Positions 31,303 to 41,881 of a stretch of 45,879 nt of DNA are shown in pieces; the stretch's first letter is position 1, and each line of letters starts with the position of its first letter. Origin of the DNA: Chara braunii. Taxonomy: Eukaryota; Streptophyta; Charophyceae; Charales; Characeae. The notes under the pieces are model-generated. The model was not told the DNA's origin. It searched no databases and was given only the letters and a program-made list of their open reading frames with translations. The stretch lies in contig BFEA01000162.1 of assembly GCA_003427395.1 (NCBI GenBank), positions 1,752,929 to 1,798,807 on the forward strand. The letters run 5' to 3'. A program made the translations under genes and the position numbers.

Positions 31303-32160
31303 TGGTCTCTGGTCTACCTTCAAGTTTAGGTAGAGTCCCTTCCCTCCTCTCGTTAGGGGCTGTGCAAAAACATGTGGCACTGCGGTTCCGCATCTTGGCG
31401 CCCCCACGGTTGTCCTGTCTGCTTATCTCTATCGCGATTAAGTCATAATTCAGTGGACATGGCGCTGCCCATGTGATTCTTCGGGATGGGCGTTTGATGA
31501 CAGAGTACAAGCTTCCTATAAACCTTTCCTCCCGTCCGGTCCCTTTCTCATAGGGGACGAACCCAAAATCTGAGAAAAAACAATACAGAGGCTGGGGCCG
31601 TGTACTGGCAGTTTAAGCGACCAGTACATGGCCCCAGGGCAACTTGAGAACAACGATCAGCTCGATCCGAAAAGTCCGGACGCTCGGGGCAACCATACCA
31701 AAAGGGCTGGTGGCGCCAGCCAAAATGAAAACAAAAAATTGTCGTGCTGGCGTTTCGGCAAAGCTAGCTTGGTGGGCAGGGGGGATCCGCCTCTTGGTGG
31801 GCAGGGGGGGTGGGCAGGGGGTATCCGCCTCGTACAGAAGAGGCCCGTATGTACTGGTGGTTTAAGAGACAACGAGGGGCAGGGATGATTGAGGGGAACG
31901 TGAGCGAGATAGAGACTTTGGAAGACAATGAAGTTGTACCGAACAGCCACGCCATAACACCTCATGCTCAACTTCCTTCAACTGCTCCTTGGAGCAGCTT
32001 GAAGTCCAAATGTATAGACTGTCCATCTTCCCAAGGCAACCTTGAGATATCCCTATGCAACTGATGGCCCCTAGGCAATTCATGAGTTATTAATCATTCA
32101 TTAGTTTTGAATCTTCTGATTGGTAACTCTGCCAGGGCTATGTCGCCTCTGTATCCACCA
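31303..32160. other. Non-coding stretch
   Basis: No gene was recognised. GGGGGATCCGCCTC / GGGGTATCCGCCTC is duplicated (about 31782 and 31817) around GGTGGGCAGGGG. Open frames on both strands lack domains. Confidence 0.4.
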
Positions 32161-32166
32161 CAGAAG

Positions 32167-32202
<36 letters not shown>

Positions 32203-32323
32203 TTGAATACCCCCTCGCCAGTGATAGTGCTGCTGAGAAAGGCGGACACCACTACCACCGGGGGGGGAAGCTCCTGTCTATTGGTGGGGAGCATCACCTG
32301 CTGGAAAGCGGGTCCAGCGTCCC
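32167..32323 (-). mobile_element. Extended LINE-tail retroposon with poly(A)
   Basis: The minus strand reads GGGACGCTGGACCCGC and CTTTCCAGCAGGTGATGCTC, then ACCAATAGACAGGAGC, then the extension (GGTAGTGGTGTCC, AGCAGCACTATCAC) and a run of about 34 A (T on plus, 32167-32200). Confidence 0.8.
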
Positions 32324-33130
32324 AAGAACATGTTTGAACCGTAGAAGTTGATAAAGTCGAATGCTAATGGTTCTCTTCGTACTTTGTCCTCCCTCCCTCT
32401 CTACTCTGGGAACGGTGGCAGCCGTGATATATCCCCATGCAACTGCTCGGCCCCAGGTAATTCACGAGTTGTTATTATCACTCGTTAGAACTTCTTTTTC
32501 AATGGAACAGAGCCTCAGGGGGGTGCATACTCCCTCCAGGGGGCTTTTTGTTTTCCGGCGAACTTTGTGGACTCTAGGAGGCGCAGCTACCGTCAAAATT
32601 CTCGGTCTTTGCGTTAGCCGGCCCTCCCCACAAGCGGCCCCGCCCTACTCCCTGAGCACCGCCGATTAGGGCGGGGGACAACATGCATCCCCTTCATTGT
32701 GAGAGGTAGCAACCGCTTGCAGGGGTCCCCTGTTTAGGCGTGGGAGTAGCGGTAGGTAGATAGTGAGAGGTGAAATTGAGAGAAGAAAATAGCTCAGTGA
32801 AAAAAAAAGCTGGGTAGGTTACCAGGGTGGACGTTGGGGCTCCTGGCTGTCCGGGATGTCCAGCTGGACACCAGCCCGGCCATCTGCACGGACAGGAGTT
32901 CGTCCAGACTAGGGCAATATCGCAAAAAGCAAAAAAGAAAAAGAAAAGGTTTACAAATATGGAAAAAAATATATGTTGTAGATATTGCAAAGGGAAACAC
33001 ATCCTGTCCGACGGTCCTCTTCAAATTCTCACACCCTAATTCTGGAACTTACGGAAGTCAATAGATTGGTGCATGTCCCTTTCAAAAAGAAAAAACAAGA
33101 AAAAAAATAAAAAAAATGGGGGCAGAGGAG
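32324..33130. other. Non-coding stretch
   Basis: No gene was seen. GTCCAGCTGGACA at about 32858 echoes the palindrome of the 30.7-kb minisatellite. A-rich segments occur at about 32928-32950 and 33088-33116. Confidence 0.4.
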
Positions 33131-33132
33131 TT

Positions 33133-33230
33133 CCCTGCAGGTGCCGCTCCCCACCAATAGACAGGAGCCATCTGCAGCAGGAAGTTTCTACTGGTGTTTT
33201 GAAAAAAAAAAAAAAAAAAAAAAAAAAAAC
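33133..33230 (+). mobile_element. Partial LINE-tail retroposon with A-run
   Basis: CTGCAGGTGCCGCTCCCC and ACCAATAGACAGGAGCC match the family. An A-run of about 28 nt follows at 33202-33229. Confidence 0.6.
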
Positions 33231-33410
33231 AGATACCATTGTAATTAGGGTTACCATTTTTTATGTTTGTTTGCCCCCGGGCGGACCTCCGTACGTTCAG
33301 AAGGGTCTACGTCGCCCAAACACGACGGCGTTCGCTCCCCCCCACGGCCCCTGTACCGGGGGAGAGTCATATTTGTTCAAATGAGGATATGTTCTCACGT
33401 GTATATTTAA

Positions 33411-33445
33411 GGGACGCTGGACCCGATTTCCAGCAGGTGAAGCTG

Positions 33446-33476
<31 letters not shown>
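33411..33476 (+). mobile_element. Short LINE-tail retroposon with A-run
   Basis: GGGACGCTGGACCCGATTTCC followed by AGCAGGTGAAGCTG leads directly into about 30 A. Confidence 0.7.
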
Positions 33477-33479
<3 letters not shown>

Positions 33480-33599
33480 GCTCATGCCACCCCCTCCAGT
33501 AACCCCACACAAATGGCAAATGCTAATAATAATTAATTTTAAAGAAAAGAAGAAAAGAAGAGAGAGACCACAGTAGTGGGCACGGACAGTCTGACACTT

Positions 33600-34190
33600 A
33601 TACCCACCTCTTCAATGTTTCTCATGATGCGTCACGGCCAGATCCCATTAAGAATGTTGGAATCCAAGTATACCTTCAAACAACCAACAATAGAAAGAAC
33701 CAGCATTCATTGCCTCTGAAGCTGTACAATTCATCTTCTCGGATTCAGTTCTCTTTTTTTTTCTTTTTTTCTTTTTTCTTTTTTTTGAAAACGCCCCCTC
33801 CGGTGCTAGTGGTATTGGTAATCATCCGTTGATGGATTGTGGTCATTGAAGGTTGCAGGTTGGATGTTTCTCATGATACTTCATGGCCAGAGCCCATTGA
33901 GAATGGTGGAATCCTTCTATATGGGACGCTGGGCCCGGTTCCCAGCACGTGTTGCTCCCCACGAATAGACTGGAGCATTTGTCCCAAAAAAAAAAGAAAA
34001 AAAGAAAAAAGAGAATGGTGGAATCCAAGTATACCTTCAAAGTCCAAACAACCAACAATAGAAAGAACCAGTATTCATTTCCTCCTCTGAAGCACTACAA
34101 TTCAGTTTCGCTGATATGCAGTTCAATTCGTCCGTTGACGGATTCTGGTCATTGAAGGCTGCAGGTTGGGATGCAGCCTGTGGGAGATAA
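33600..34190. repeat. Tandem duplication of about 250 bp with nested retroposons
   Basis: Unit 1 (about 33618-33870) and unit 2 (about 33870-34170) share TTTCTCATGAT, GGAATCCAAGTATACC, CAATAGAAAGAACCAG, TCCGTTGAYGGATT and GGTCATTGAAGG. Unit 1 holds a T-rich tract plus CTCCGGTGCTAGTGGT (about 33752-33825). Unit 2 holds the tail retroposon at 33915-34010. A degenerate third piece (GGTCATTAAACG) lies near 34250. Confidence 0.75.
33915..34010 (+). mobile_element. LINE-tail retroposon with perfect 16-bp target duplication
   Basis: GAGAATGGTGGAATCC is present at 33899-33914 and 34011-34026. The 96-bp insert holds only about 8 nt of lead, GGGACGCTGGGCCCGG, TTCCCAGCACGTGTTGC and CCACGAATAGACTGGAGC, then an A-rich tail. 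This proves that the about 60-nt tail behaves as a complete retroposed unit. Confidence 0.9.
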
Positions 34191-34545
34191 TTTAAATTCC
34201 CCTCAACAAGCCTTATTTTCCTTTTGCACTTTTTCGTTTGACGATCTGTGGTCATTAAACGTTGCCAGCAGCATCTAGTCTGTCTGTAGGGGATAAAGCC
34301 GACCAAGAGAGAAATGATGAGTGACAGAACAACAAGCTGTAATAGGACGTATGAAAAGTCTTTAAGACACCACTACCTTTCTGAGGCAAAGGCTGCGTTG
34401 TGAATATAACCTGCACCGCATTTTGCGGACGCGGCGCATCTTGGCGCGTAGTTCTTCTCCGCCTTGGCAGAAAGAGTCTCGGAGATAGTGGTGGTTTAAG
34501 AGAAAGGTATAAAACGGAATGGACTGGAGAAGCGGAGGTTTTTTT
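34191..34545. other. Non-coding stretch
   Basis: No gene or clear repeat beyond the degenerate copy noted at about 34250. Confidence 0.4.
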
Positions 34546-35119
34546 TTTTTTTAATCACACACCCCCCCTGCAGTGCTAGTGCTGCTGACAGAATCAGACA
34601 CCACTAGCACCCGGGGAGAGGCTCCATCTATTGGTGGGGAGCATCACCTGCTGGAAAACGGGTCCAGCGTCCCTTTACAGAATGAATACAGAATGGGTTC
34701 AGAATGAATATCGAAAGTTGTGTAAAACCTGCCAGCATTGATTACTCTGGCATCCAGAGGATTGACTGTGCAGGTAATTACGGGAGGGGAGGGGAGGAGA
34801 CCTCTTCGCGCCAATACCAGGCGCCAGATATCCACTTCCAACAACTGGTTCCTCCCTCAGCCTTTGGATAATGGTATAGAAAGAAAATAAACCAAATGTT
34901 CTGAGAGACTCGATTGCACCAGCATTGATTACCACCGAGCTGAATTTGCGGACCCTCGGCCCGCTGTTCCACTCAGGCACAACCATGCACACCCATGCGC
35001 CTTGAAGCTCTTGGTGGTCTTGCAGGGGCCTTCGGCAAGCAGCATCAGGGGGGCACCGGAGGGGCTTTTCTTAGGCTCCTCCGGTCTTGTCCAGATTATA
35101 TCTCACTCCTGCGACCGAG

Positions 35120-35899
35120 TCATGTGACAACTTCTGTCAGGGCTAGGGGGTGAGGGGGGAATGGATCCGGGAATTCAGAGGGGGGCCTCATCAGGAAGGT
35201 TGGATCAATGTGGGTCCAATCGTTGAAGATGAGTCTGTAATCTCTCGGGATTCCATGCTCTGTCCCGGCCGCCCGGTCTCCTGTCCACTCGATTCGAGCC
35301 ATCCATCCACCACGTTGCCAGCCCAACCATTCCATACTAAACCCGGTGATCGCCCTCTTTATATCCTGGTCAGTCTGAAGAATGTCTAGCTGTGATTTGA
35401 GGTCGCCCCATCTTCGTGACAGTTCCAACTGCACTAGTTCCTTTATCTGCCCAGTCAGTTCAGGGCCCTCAATCTTAACCCCCTCCAACGCTAAAAGGCA
35501 GCGCTGCCACCAAAGCGCCCAGAGGACAGACCGTCTACCCAAGCTATATAGGTTACTCACATAGGCGGGGGCTCTTTCCATTGCCGGACAGTGTCCAGCC
35601 AAGACGGCTTGCCAGGACCATGGCCAGGGAATGTCTGATGTCGCTTTCCTCCAAATGCGGTCCCACCATCTCCACGTCAGTGTGGCCACCGGGCATTGCA
35701 TAAAGATATGCTCAATGGTTTCATTCTTTTTTTGCATTGGGAATGCTGCAAGGCATCGGTGGCACCACGGGTGCGCTTTCCCTTTTTGTTCTAAATGTGT
35801 GTGGTCAATTAGCCAAGTGTTTGTCGGCAGACAACGTGGGCAATCCGCCATTGCAGTGACGTTATTTTTGCTGGCCTGACTTTTGTTCCATTGAACCAT
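35120..35899 (-). pseudogene. LINE E C-terminal cysteine/histidine domain
   Basis: This 259-residue frame has CLPTNTWLIDH, then WCHRC and IEHIFMQCP (zf-RVT-like), then RWWDRIWRK, LWALWWQRC and the C-terminal FNDWTHIDPTF. The last motifs are shared with LINE A and, more distantly, LINE C. The frame is intact to its stop. Confidence 0.8.
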
Positions 35900-36717
35900 T
35901 TAATGGGTGTAAGGAGAGACCGATCCACATTCAGGTGCTGGGCCCATCTGTCATTTATGCGGTCTCTTAGTGCTCTCTTCGGTCTGAGCATCTTATACAT
36001 GGATCTGACAGATATGGTGTTGAGGTGGACTCTCTTTCCATACGCCGTTGCTATCCCCCTAGTCGTCTGCCATTGCCATTCATCGGGGTCGATAGCAAGT
36101 TTGTGTATCGGCGTTTGGGGAAGAAAGGCCTTAAAGTCTTGATCTTATCGGAGCACTCTTACTCGGTACACTTCTGTTTTCTCCCACCACTCAAAAGGGT
36201 TTCAAGAGTCTCGAAGCTTCCCCCTTGGCCCGATTGTGTAATATTCTACCAAAACATCCGATGGCCGTACCCAATGAATCTGGCCTATGCGTGTGACATC
36301 GCCCGAAAGAGCGACCCAGTCCCCTTCCTCCAAGGTGGGGCATTTTTTTAGCACCCTGTACCAGGCCAGGGGGATTGCTTCGATAATCATCTCCAAGTGA
36401 TGCTCCGTGTGGCGGCAGTACCTGAGGGTATCTTGCAGTTGGGTTGTTGTTTTTCAGTCCTTCCTCTCCTGATCCCATATATGCCCAACCCGAAGTACCC
36501 CATTTTTTACCCATCCCTTCCAGGGAGTTGTTGAGCTGTTCAAAATCTGTCCATGATGAGGGGTAATCCACCGGTTTCCAAACAGTGGTTGCCGGCTTAC
36601 TTCCTCCCAGCGCTCCGGTGCCTGTTTTTCGGGGAGGGGAAGCCTGCGCCAACTCTTAAGCAATGATGGCCAAAATTGGTCTACTGTTTGGCCCTGGATC
36701 TTGCGCGAGATTGACCA

Positions 36718-38417
36718 TTAGCGGTCCTCTAGCCATGTGAGCGGACTCACCTCTGGTGGGGCTGGTGGGGCCAACCGGGCGATGTGTTCCAGGGCCAGAA
36801 TCTGCCAAGGGTTGTCTGCCGCAAAGATCAGCGACTTCATCCATTTGAGACAGAGGGTCTGGACTTGTGTTGTGGGGTCGATAATGCCCAGGCCCCGAGC
36901 TCTCTTTGGTTGTATGACTGACTCCCATGCTACCCTGCTGATGACGTTTGCCTGGTCGTCGTATCCTCTCCATAGGAAGGCCGCTACTCTGGATCTCAAC
37001 GCCTGAAAAGCAGTTTTGCTCAAGGGCCAGAGCACTGACTTATACCGCAGTGTTGCAAACACTACATTGTTAATTGTCAGCGCCCGACCAAAGATGGAGG
37101 TATGCTTGTTACGCCAGTCAGACAACTTGGCTAAGGCTGGGGCCGAGATCCAATCGTCGTTTGAGGGAGGGCGACCTAGAGCAGTCAATGATACTCCTAG
37201 AACTCGAACGGGGGCCTGCAAGGGGAGCCAGTGTATGTTGGGGGAGTCCGGTGGTCGGCCCCCTTGATAGTGGATCCACCACCCCTGGGTTTTACTTCCC
37301 CAATTCACCAGCATATCTGAAGCCTGGCCGAACCTATTCATTAGATATTGAATCTCCATCATGTTCTCCTGAGTGGCATCCACTATGATGGTGAGGTCGT
37401 CTGCAAACAACGAACATATCGGGACCGCATCCTCGGGGATTCTCATTATTTGAATTTTTTTAATGTTCTTGTTTGCCCAGAGATTGGCCGATAAGACTTC
37501 CATAATAATGACGAAAAGAAAGGGCGCTATAGGGTCACCCTGGCGTACCGACCGCTCTAACTTGATCGGGGGGGCCAGGGTCCTGTTATTTGCACCCTCG
37601 TGGTGGCATTATGGTGCAGGATATGTATCCACCTACGGAAGACCGACCCAAAATTCATTTTTTCCAAACTTTTGTCTAGGAAGAACCACTCCACATGATC
37701 GTAGGCCTTCTCGAAGTTGATGAATACGAGCGCTGCATTTTGTTTAGATTGTCGGGACAGCTGTAGCACCTTGTTGACCAATAGGATATTTTCGTCGATT
37801 TGTCTGTGCTGTATGAACCCCGTTTGTGATGGGTGAATCACCACCTCCAGGATCGGGATCATCCTATTCACTAAGGCCTTGGCCAACATTTTGTAGGTGA
37901 CGGTCAAAAAAGTGATGGGTCTATAATTTCGTATATTGAATTTGTCCCCTTTTTTGTATAAGAGGGATAGTACCCCTTGGCCGACTGACTCTCCCATTTC
38001 CCCTATGCGCCAGACCTCATTCTAATATTCCATTAGATCTGGGTTCATGCAATCCCACATTGTTTCCCAAAATTCCTTCGGCAGACCATCCAATCCAGGG
38101 GTTTTTTCCTCATCCATTTGTAGGAGGGCTGTCCATATCTCTTCCTTGGTGAGGGGAGCTTCGAGTCGCTCCTTTTGTTCAGGGGAGAGGGATCTGTCGA
38201 TAGGTTGGAGAAAATCCTCAACCTGTTTCTGGCGGGACTCTTCGTCAGTAGGAGCGATATGAGTCGCAAAAAGATCCTTGAAAAAGTCTCGTGCAATTTT
38301 GACACAACCCGCCGTTGTGATGATAGGGTGGGTTTCAGACCCCCCTGGTCCATATAGTGCCTCCACGACAGTGCGCTTGGCTCTGGCGCGGGCAAGGCCA
38401 AAGAAATTTGTGTCCAT
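36718..38417 (-). pseudogene. LINE E reverse transcriptase
   Basis: Frame 38417-38022 has MDEEKTPGLDGLPKEFW. One in-frame stop (38022-38024) separates it from 37997-37557, which holds GQGVLSLLYKKGD, NYRPITFL and LVFINFEKAYDHVEWFF (motif A). A frameshift near 37540 follows: RSVRQGDPIAPFL (motif B) spans the break. Then 37503-36718 has FADDLTIIV (motif C) and FGRALTINNVVFA. All three catalytic Asp are visible. Two lesions are enough to inactivate it, so this is the least damaged complete RT among the LINEs here. Confidence 0.85.
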
Positions 38418-38570
38418 TGAGCCCTCTGTGGTATGGTGAGAAAGTTTACCTCGAATTCTGGCTCCTTGCCATCGGTACTGGGCTTCACTGACTGAGCCAT
38501 GGCCTTATCTCGCATTCCCCTTTTGTATGTGTCAGCTTTACACACCATTGATATGCAAGATGTCATTTAC

Positions 38571-39862
38571 AAACCTGTCTCCATGAACCCCAACTCCCCC
38601 CCCACCTCCTCCCTCCGCCTCCCCAGGAATGAAAGTGGACTGATAAGGCAGCAGAAATTTGTTAGGCTTGGCCTCTGACTAACAGGATAACAAGGGAGCA
38701 GGTTTATGGCAGCATGGTAACCCCATTAGCAGTATAGGCGCCCAAGCATAATAGAGGGGACACATATTTGACGACATGAGTGTGGCCCGTTAGCAGTTAA
38801 GGCACCCAAGTATAATAGAGGGGAGACATATTCGACGGCACGACTGTGATAGAGCTGATAGTGTGCTGGGACGATGCGTGCGGAATAATCAGAGACCCTG
38901 AGGCCGGAGTTACAGCCGGGCGGCCCTAACCTGTCCCCCTGGGACGTGCATAGTGTGTGACTGGGTACTGAGCAGAGGTTTCCTGGCCATTATGCGTGCC
39001 ACGGGTGGGATTATGCAGGCATGCACCACCAGGCTGTCGTAGACATGTCTGAAGTAGCTCCAGTTTCTCCAAGCCAATGCCGGGTAATGGCCCCGGTATC
39101 TCAATTTTCAAAATTCCATCCTTAGGCCAATTAGATTTTTCTAGTAGCTCCTTGTCTCCTTTTCATGAAATTTTCTGACGAGTTTGATATTTTTCAAAAA
39201 AAAATGTAAAGGCGCCGCAGTGCATGCCTGGCAGTGTATGATGGGGGGTGGGATCAGGTGTGTTCGACCTGCGCTGTTTGGATGTTCCTTGCGGTCTTTA
39301 CAATAATAGATCGCGATATTAGATAGCCTCGTGGCGAGTATGACATAGAGTTGCGACGAGTTTGACTTTTGCCACGTGGATTGGTGATTTGATCTGTTCC
39401 CTGGTTTGAAGGGCCCCCCCTCTCAAGGTCTGTTTAGTGCCGAAAGTTGTTTAGTTGTGTGACGAGGGTTTCAAAACTAGGTGATGATGTGGCGACTGTG
39501 GGGAGAAAGGCGGTGGTTCGGGGTCGTCAGGGGATTGGATTCTGGTACCCTGCTCCCCTGATTTCATTGCTTTCTCCCCTTGTGGTGCCGTTGATTGAAA
39601 TTCTGAAGTCCTGCTCTGATGACCTCTTCCCCTCATGGAGTTGTACGATCTACTTAGAAGAAACAGAGGGTTGCAGAGTAGAGAGGTGTTTTTTCCGATT
39701 ATGACAGGCAGTCAATCCCCTCAGTCGAGGGTAATCAATGCTGCTTAATGATATGGATGGAGCGTGCCATCGTGCTGGTTTGTTACTTTTCAGGGATCAC
39801 AGTACGACGGAAACGTGGCAAATAATATGACCTGCAAATAATATGACCTTTGAATGTTTACA
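38571..39862. other. Non-coding stretch with a 63-bp duplication
   Basis: TTAGCAGTATAGGCGCCCAAG at 38726 recurs as TTAGCAGTTAAGGCACCCAAG at 38789. TATAATAGAGGGGA-type and GACGRCA segments are also duplicated. The period is about 63 bp. Otherwise no gene was recognised. Confidence 0.5.
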
Positions 39863-40012
39863 GGGACGCTGGACACGATTTCCAGCAGGTGATGCTCCCC
39901 ACTAATAGATGGAGCCTCACCGAGCTTGCTAGTGGTGTCTGCTCTTATCAGCACCCCTAGCAATTACTCGGGCTGTTTTTCTCAACAACAACAAAAAAAA
40001 AAAAAAAAAAAA
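39863..40012 (+). mobile_element. Extended LINE-tail retroposon with A-run
   Basis: GGGACGCTGGACACGATTTCC and AGCAGGTGATGCTCCCC, then ACTAATAGATGGAGCC. The extension (GCTAGTGGTGTCTGC, TCAGCACCCCTAGC) precedes an A-run at about 39991-40012. Just upstream GCAAATAATATGACCT is tandemly duplicated (39819, 39833). Confidence 0.8.
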
Positions 40013-40229
40013 GCCAAGGAAAAAAGATTGAATGTGTGCCTAATATAATAAATAAAGAAGAAATTGAATTATCAATATTTCGATATTCTTGTATTTTGTT
40101 TTCATTTCTATTGAAGATTTTTTAATTTTATTCTAACCCCTCAATAGGTACTCTAAGAAAATAAGCTAATTCTGTTGCTCTTTTCGGTTCCCAGTTCGTG
40201 CCAATTTGTGAGGATATGGTTGTATCTAT

Positions 40230-40326
40230 GGGACGCTGGACCCGGTTTCCAGCAGGTGCTGCTCCCCACCAATAGATGGAGCTTTGTTGTTATATTTAAA
40301 AAAAAAAAGAAAAAAAAAGAAAAAGG
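40230..40326 (+). mobile_element. LINE-tail retroposon with A-rich end
   Basis: GGGACGCTGGACCCGGTTTCC and AGCAGGTGCTGCTCCCC, then ACCAATAGATGGAGC and an A-rich tract with scattered G. This is the closest copy to the family consensus. Confidence 0.85.
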
Positions 40327-40929
40327 CTGGCCCCCCAGCCACCCGTGCACAGCGTCTAGGGCGGCAGGGGTGTGGGGTTTTGCTGGTCGCTTCCTCTCTA
40401 TCTTGAACTCTGTCACATGCTTGCCGGTGATAAGCAAGCGGACTGTCGCGCCCCAGAATAGATGGGGCATTATGTGTGTTTTTAAGTAGTCTCCATGCTG
40501 CCTGTGATGGTGTCCCACTGAAAACGTGATGCGTTAAGCCCCTGGGCTGGCGCAGAGACTGCAGGTTGGGCTGCAGACAGAAGCTGGCCCGGTCCAAAGC
40601 TGCATCCATGGGAACTCAACAACCACACCGAACAGAGACCGACCTATTAGTACCTGAACATGATGCACAGTCAAAAACTGCATCCATGGGAACTCGACCA
40701 CACCAAACAGAAGATGGCTCGGTTTAAGGCATATGGTTATTGTGGGTGGCATGAACGGTTCGTGTGGGTTTGCATTACGGACTGCCATGGTGACCACTGA
40801 CCTGGATGCAAAGGGGACACAAACCCACTGTGTGACATGCATGCATGCATGCATGCATGGATCATTATCTAGGGTTCTCGCGAGCTGTTCATGTTGGTGC
40901 TCACGAGCTGATCATGTTGGTGCTCAACA

Positions 40930-41025
40930 GGTCTTTTTTTTTTTCTTTTTTTTTTCCCGGAACAAAACATGCTCCAGTCTCTTCGTGGGGAGAAGCACGT
41001 GCTGGGAACCGAGCCCAGCGTCCCA
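40930..41025 (-). mobile_element. LINE-tail retroposon, CCCAG subfamily
   Basis: The minus strand reads GGGACGCTGGGCTCGG, TTCCCAGCACGTGCTTC, CACGAAGAGACTGGAGC. A T-rich tract at about 40933-40956 is the tail. Confidence 0.8.
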
Positions 41026-41258
41026 TACGAAGGCATGTGGAAACATTTGTGGACAAATCGAGATACGGGGGCCATTCCCCGGCTTCGGCTTGAGAGTATC
41101 CTCCCTCCATGCCATGCTCATGAACAAGCTACTCAGTTTTGAGACCGATGCTGGGAAAGCTGACAAAGGTGTCAATGGATCAGTTTTCGTCAATCTCCCT
41201 CTTTCCATGTTGCTGTTTAAAGATTGCTCGATCTCTGTGGCCAAAAAAACTCAGTGCG

Positions 41259-41343
41259 TGTCCTTTGCGACATCCATCAAAACAGGAATGATACGCAGAA
41301 GATTAGTATGGCCCTGCACATGAATCGAGAAATGGTCAAATTT
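41259..41343 (+). ncRNA. U6 snRNA pseudogene
   Basis: Collinear with U6 from near its 5' end: GTCCTTTGCGACATCC, AATGATACGCAGAAGATTAG, TATGGCCCTGC, then AATCGAGAAATGGTC and AAATTT. The segment corresponding to GCAAGGATGACACGC is deleted, which removes part of the internal stem-loop, and the 5' hairpin is mismatched. A-rich sequence follows. I therefore call it a retroposed pseudogene. Confidence 0.75.
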
Positions 41344-41603
41344 AAGAAAACAAGAAGAAGGAAAAAAACTGAGCTAGGCCTGTCGGTTGGTACCTCGCCG
41401 CTGATCTTCGAACGAATGATGTGAGCACAAGTTGTTGCGACATACATTGTTTTTTTTCGTGTATTCTTTTTTTATCGTCTTTCTCTCTTTATGAAATCAA
41501 ACAGCTGAGACGTTCTCTCTCCTGTGTTTTTTTTGTCTCCTTCTGGCAGGTGGGAGTTACGAAGCATGCATTTTTTTTTCTTTCCCTTCAGAGTTTCTAC
41601 TTC

Positions 41604-41612
41604 TTTATATAG
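41604..41612 (+). promoter_or_regulatory. Candidate TATA box of the GT47 gene
   Basis: TTTATATAG lies about 270 bp upstream of the ATG at 41882. Transcription would start about 30 nt downstream, giving a 5'UTR of roughly 245 nt. No experimental support; this is position and motif only. Confidence 0.4.
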
Positions 41613-41881
41613 TGCACGGCGCAAGGGAGCGAGTGTTGCATCAACAACATACCACACTCTCTATTGCCGCCCACCTTGCCGTTCTTTCTTCAAGCCAAGG
41701 AGAGCAAGGGGCCTCTGCTTTGCATGTTTCACAAAGTCTTCAGAGTTCACAGGAAGAAGATACGTTATCTTCCTGCTCCTTGACTTCACAGCAAGCAGAT
41801 AGGTTATCTTTTTGCTGCTTTATCTTTTGAATCCCCCTGTTTGACAATCTGTTGTGGAGTTTGAACGACAAATAACATAAC

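Larger units (their letters stand above)
34546..38570 (-). mobile_element. LINE E, RT to 3' tail (endonuclease missing)
   Basis: In minus orientation: linker end and RT (38566-36718), connection region (36663-36190, 36000-35809), C-terminal cysteine/histidine domain (35899-35120), 3'UTR (35119-34674), conserved tail (34673-34621), tail extension and poly(A) (about 34540-34552). It groups with LINEs A and C by C-terminal sequence and 3'UTR. The copy is 5'-truncated just upstream of the RT, a common outcome of target-primed reverse transcription. Confidence 0.85.
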
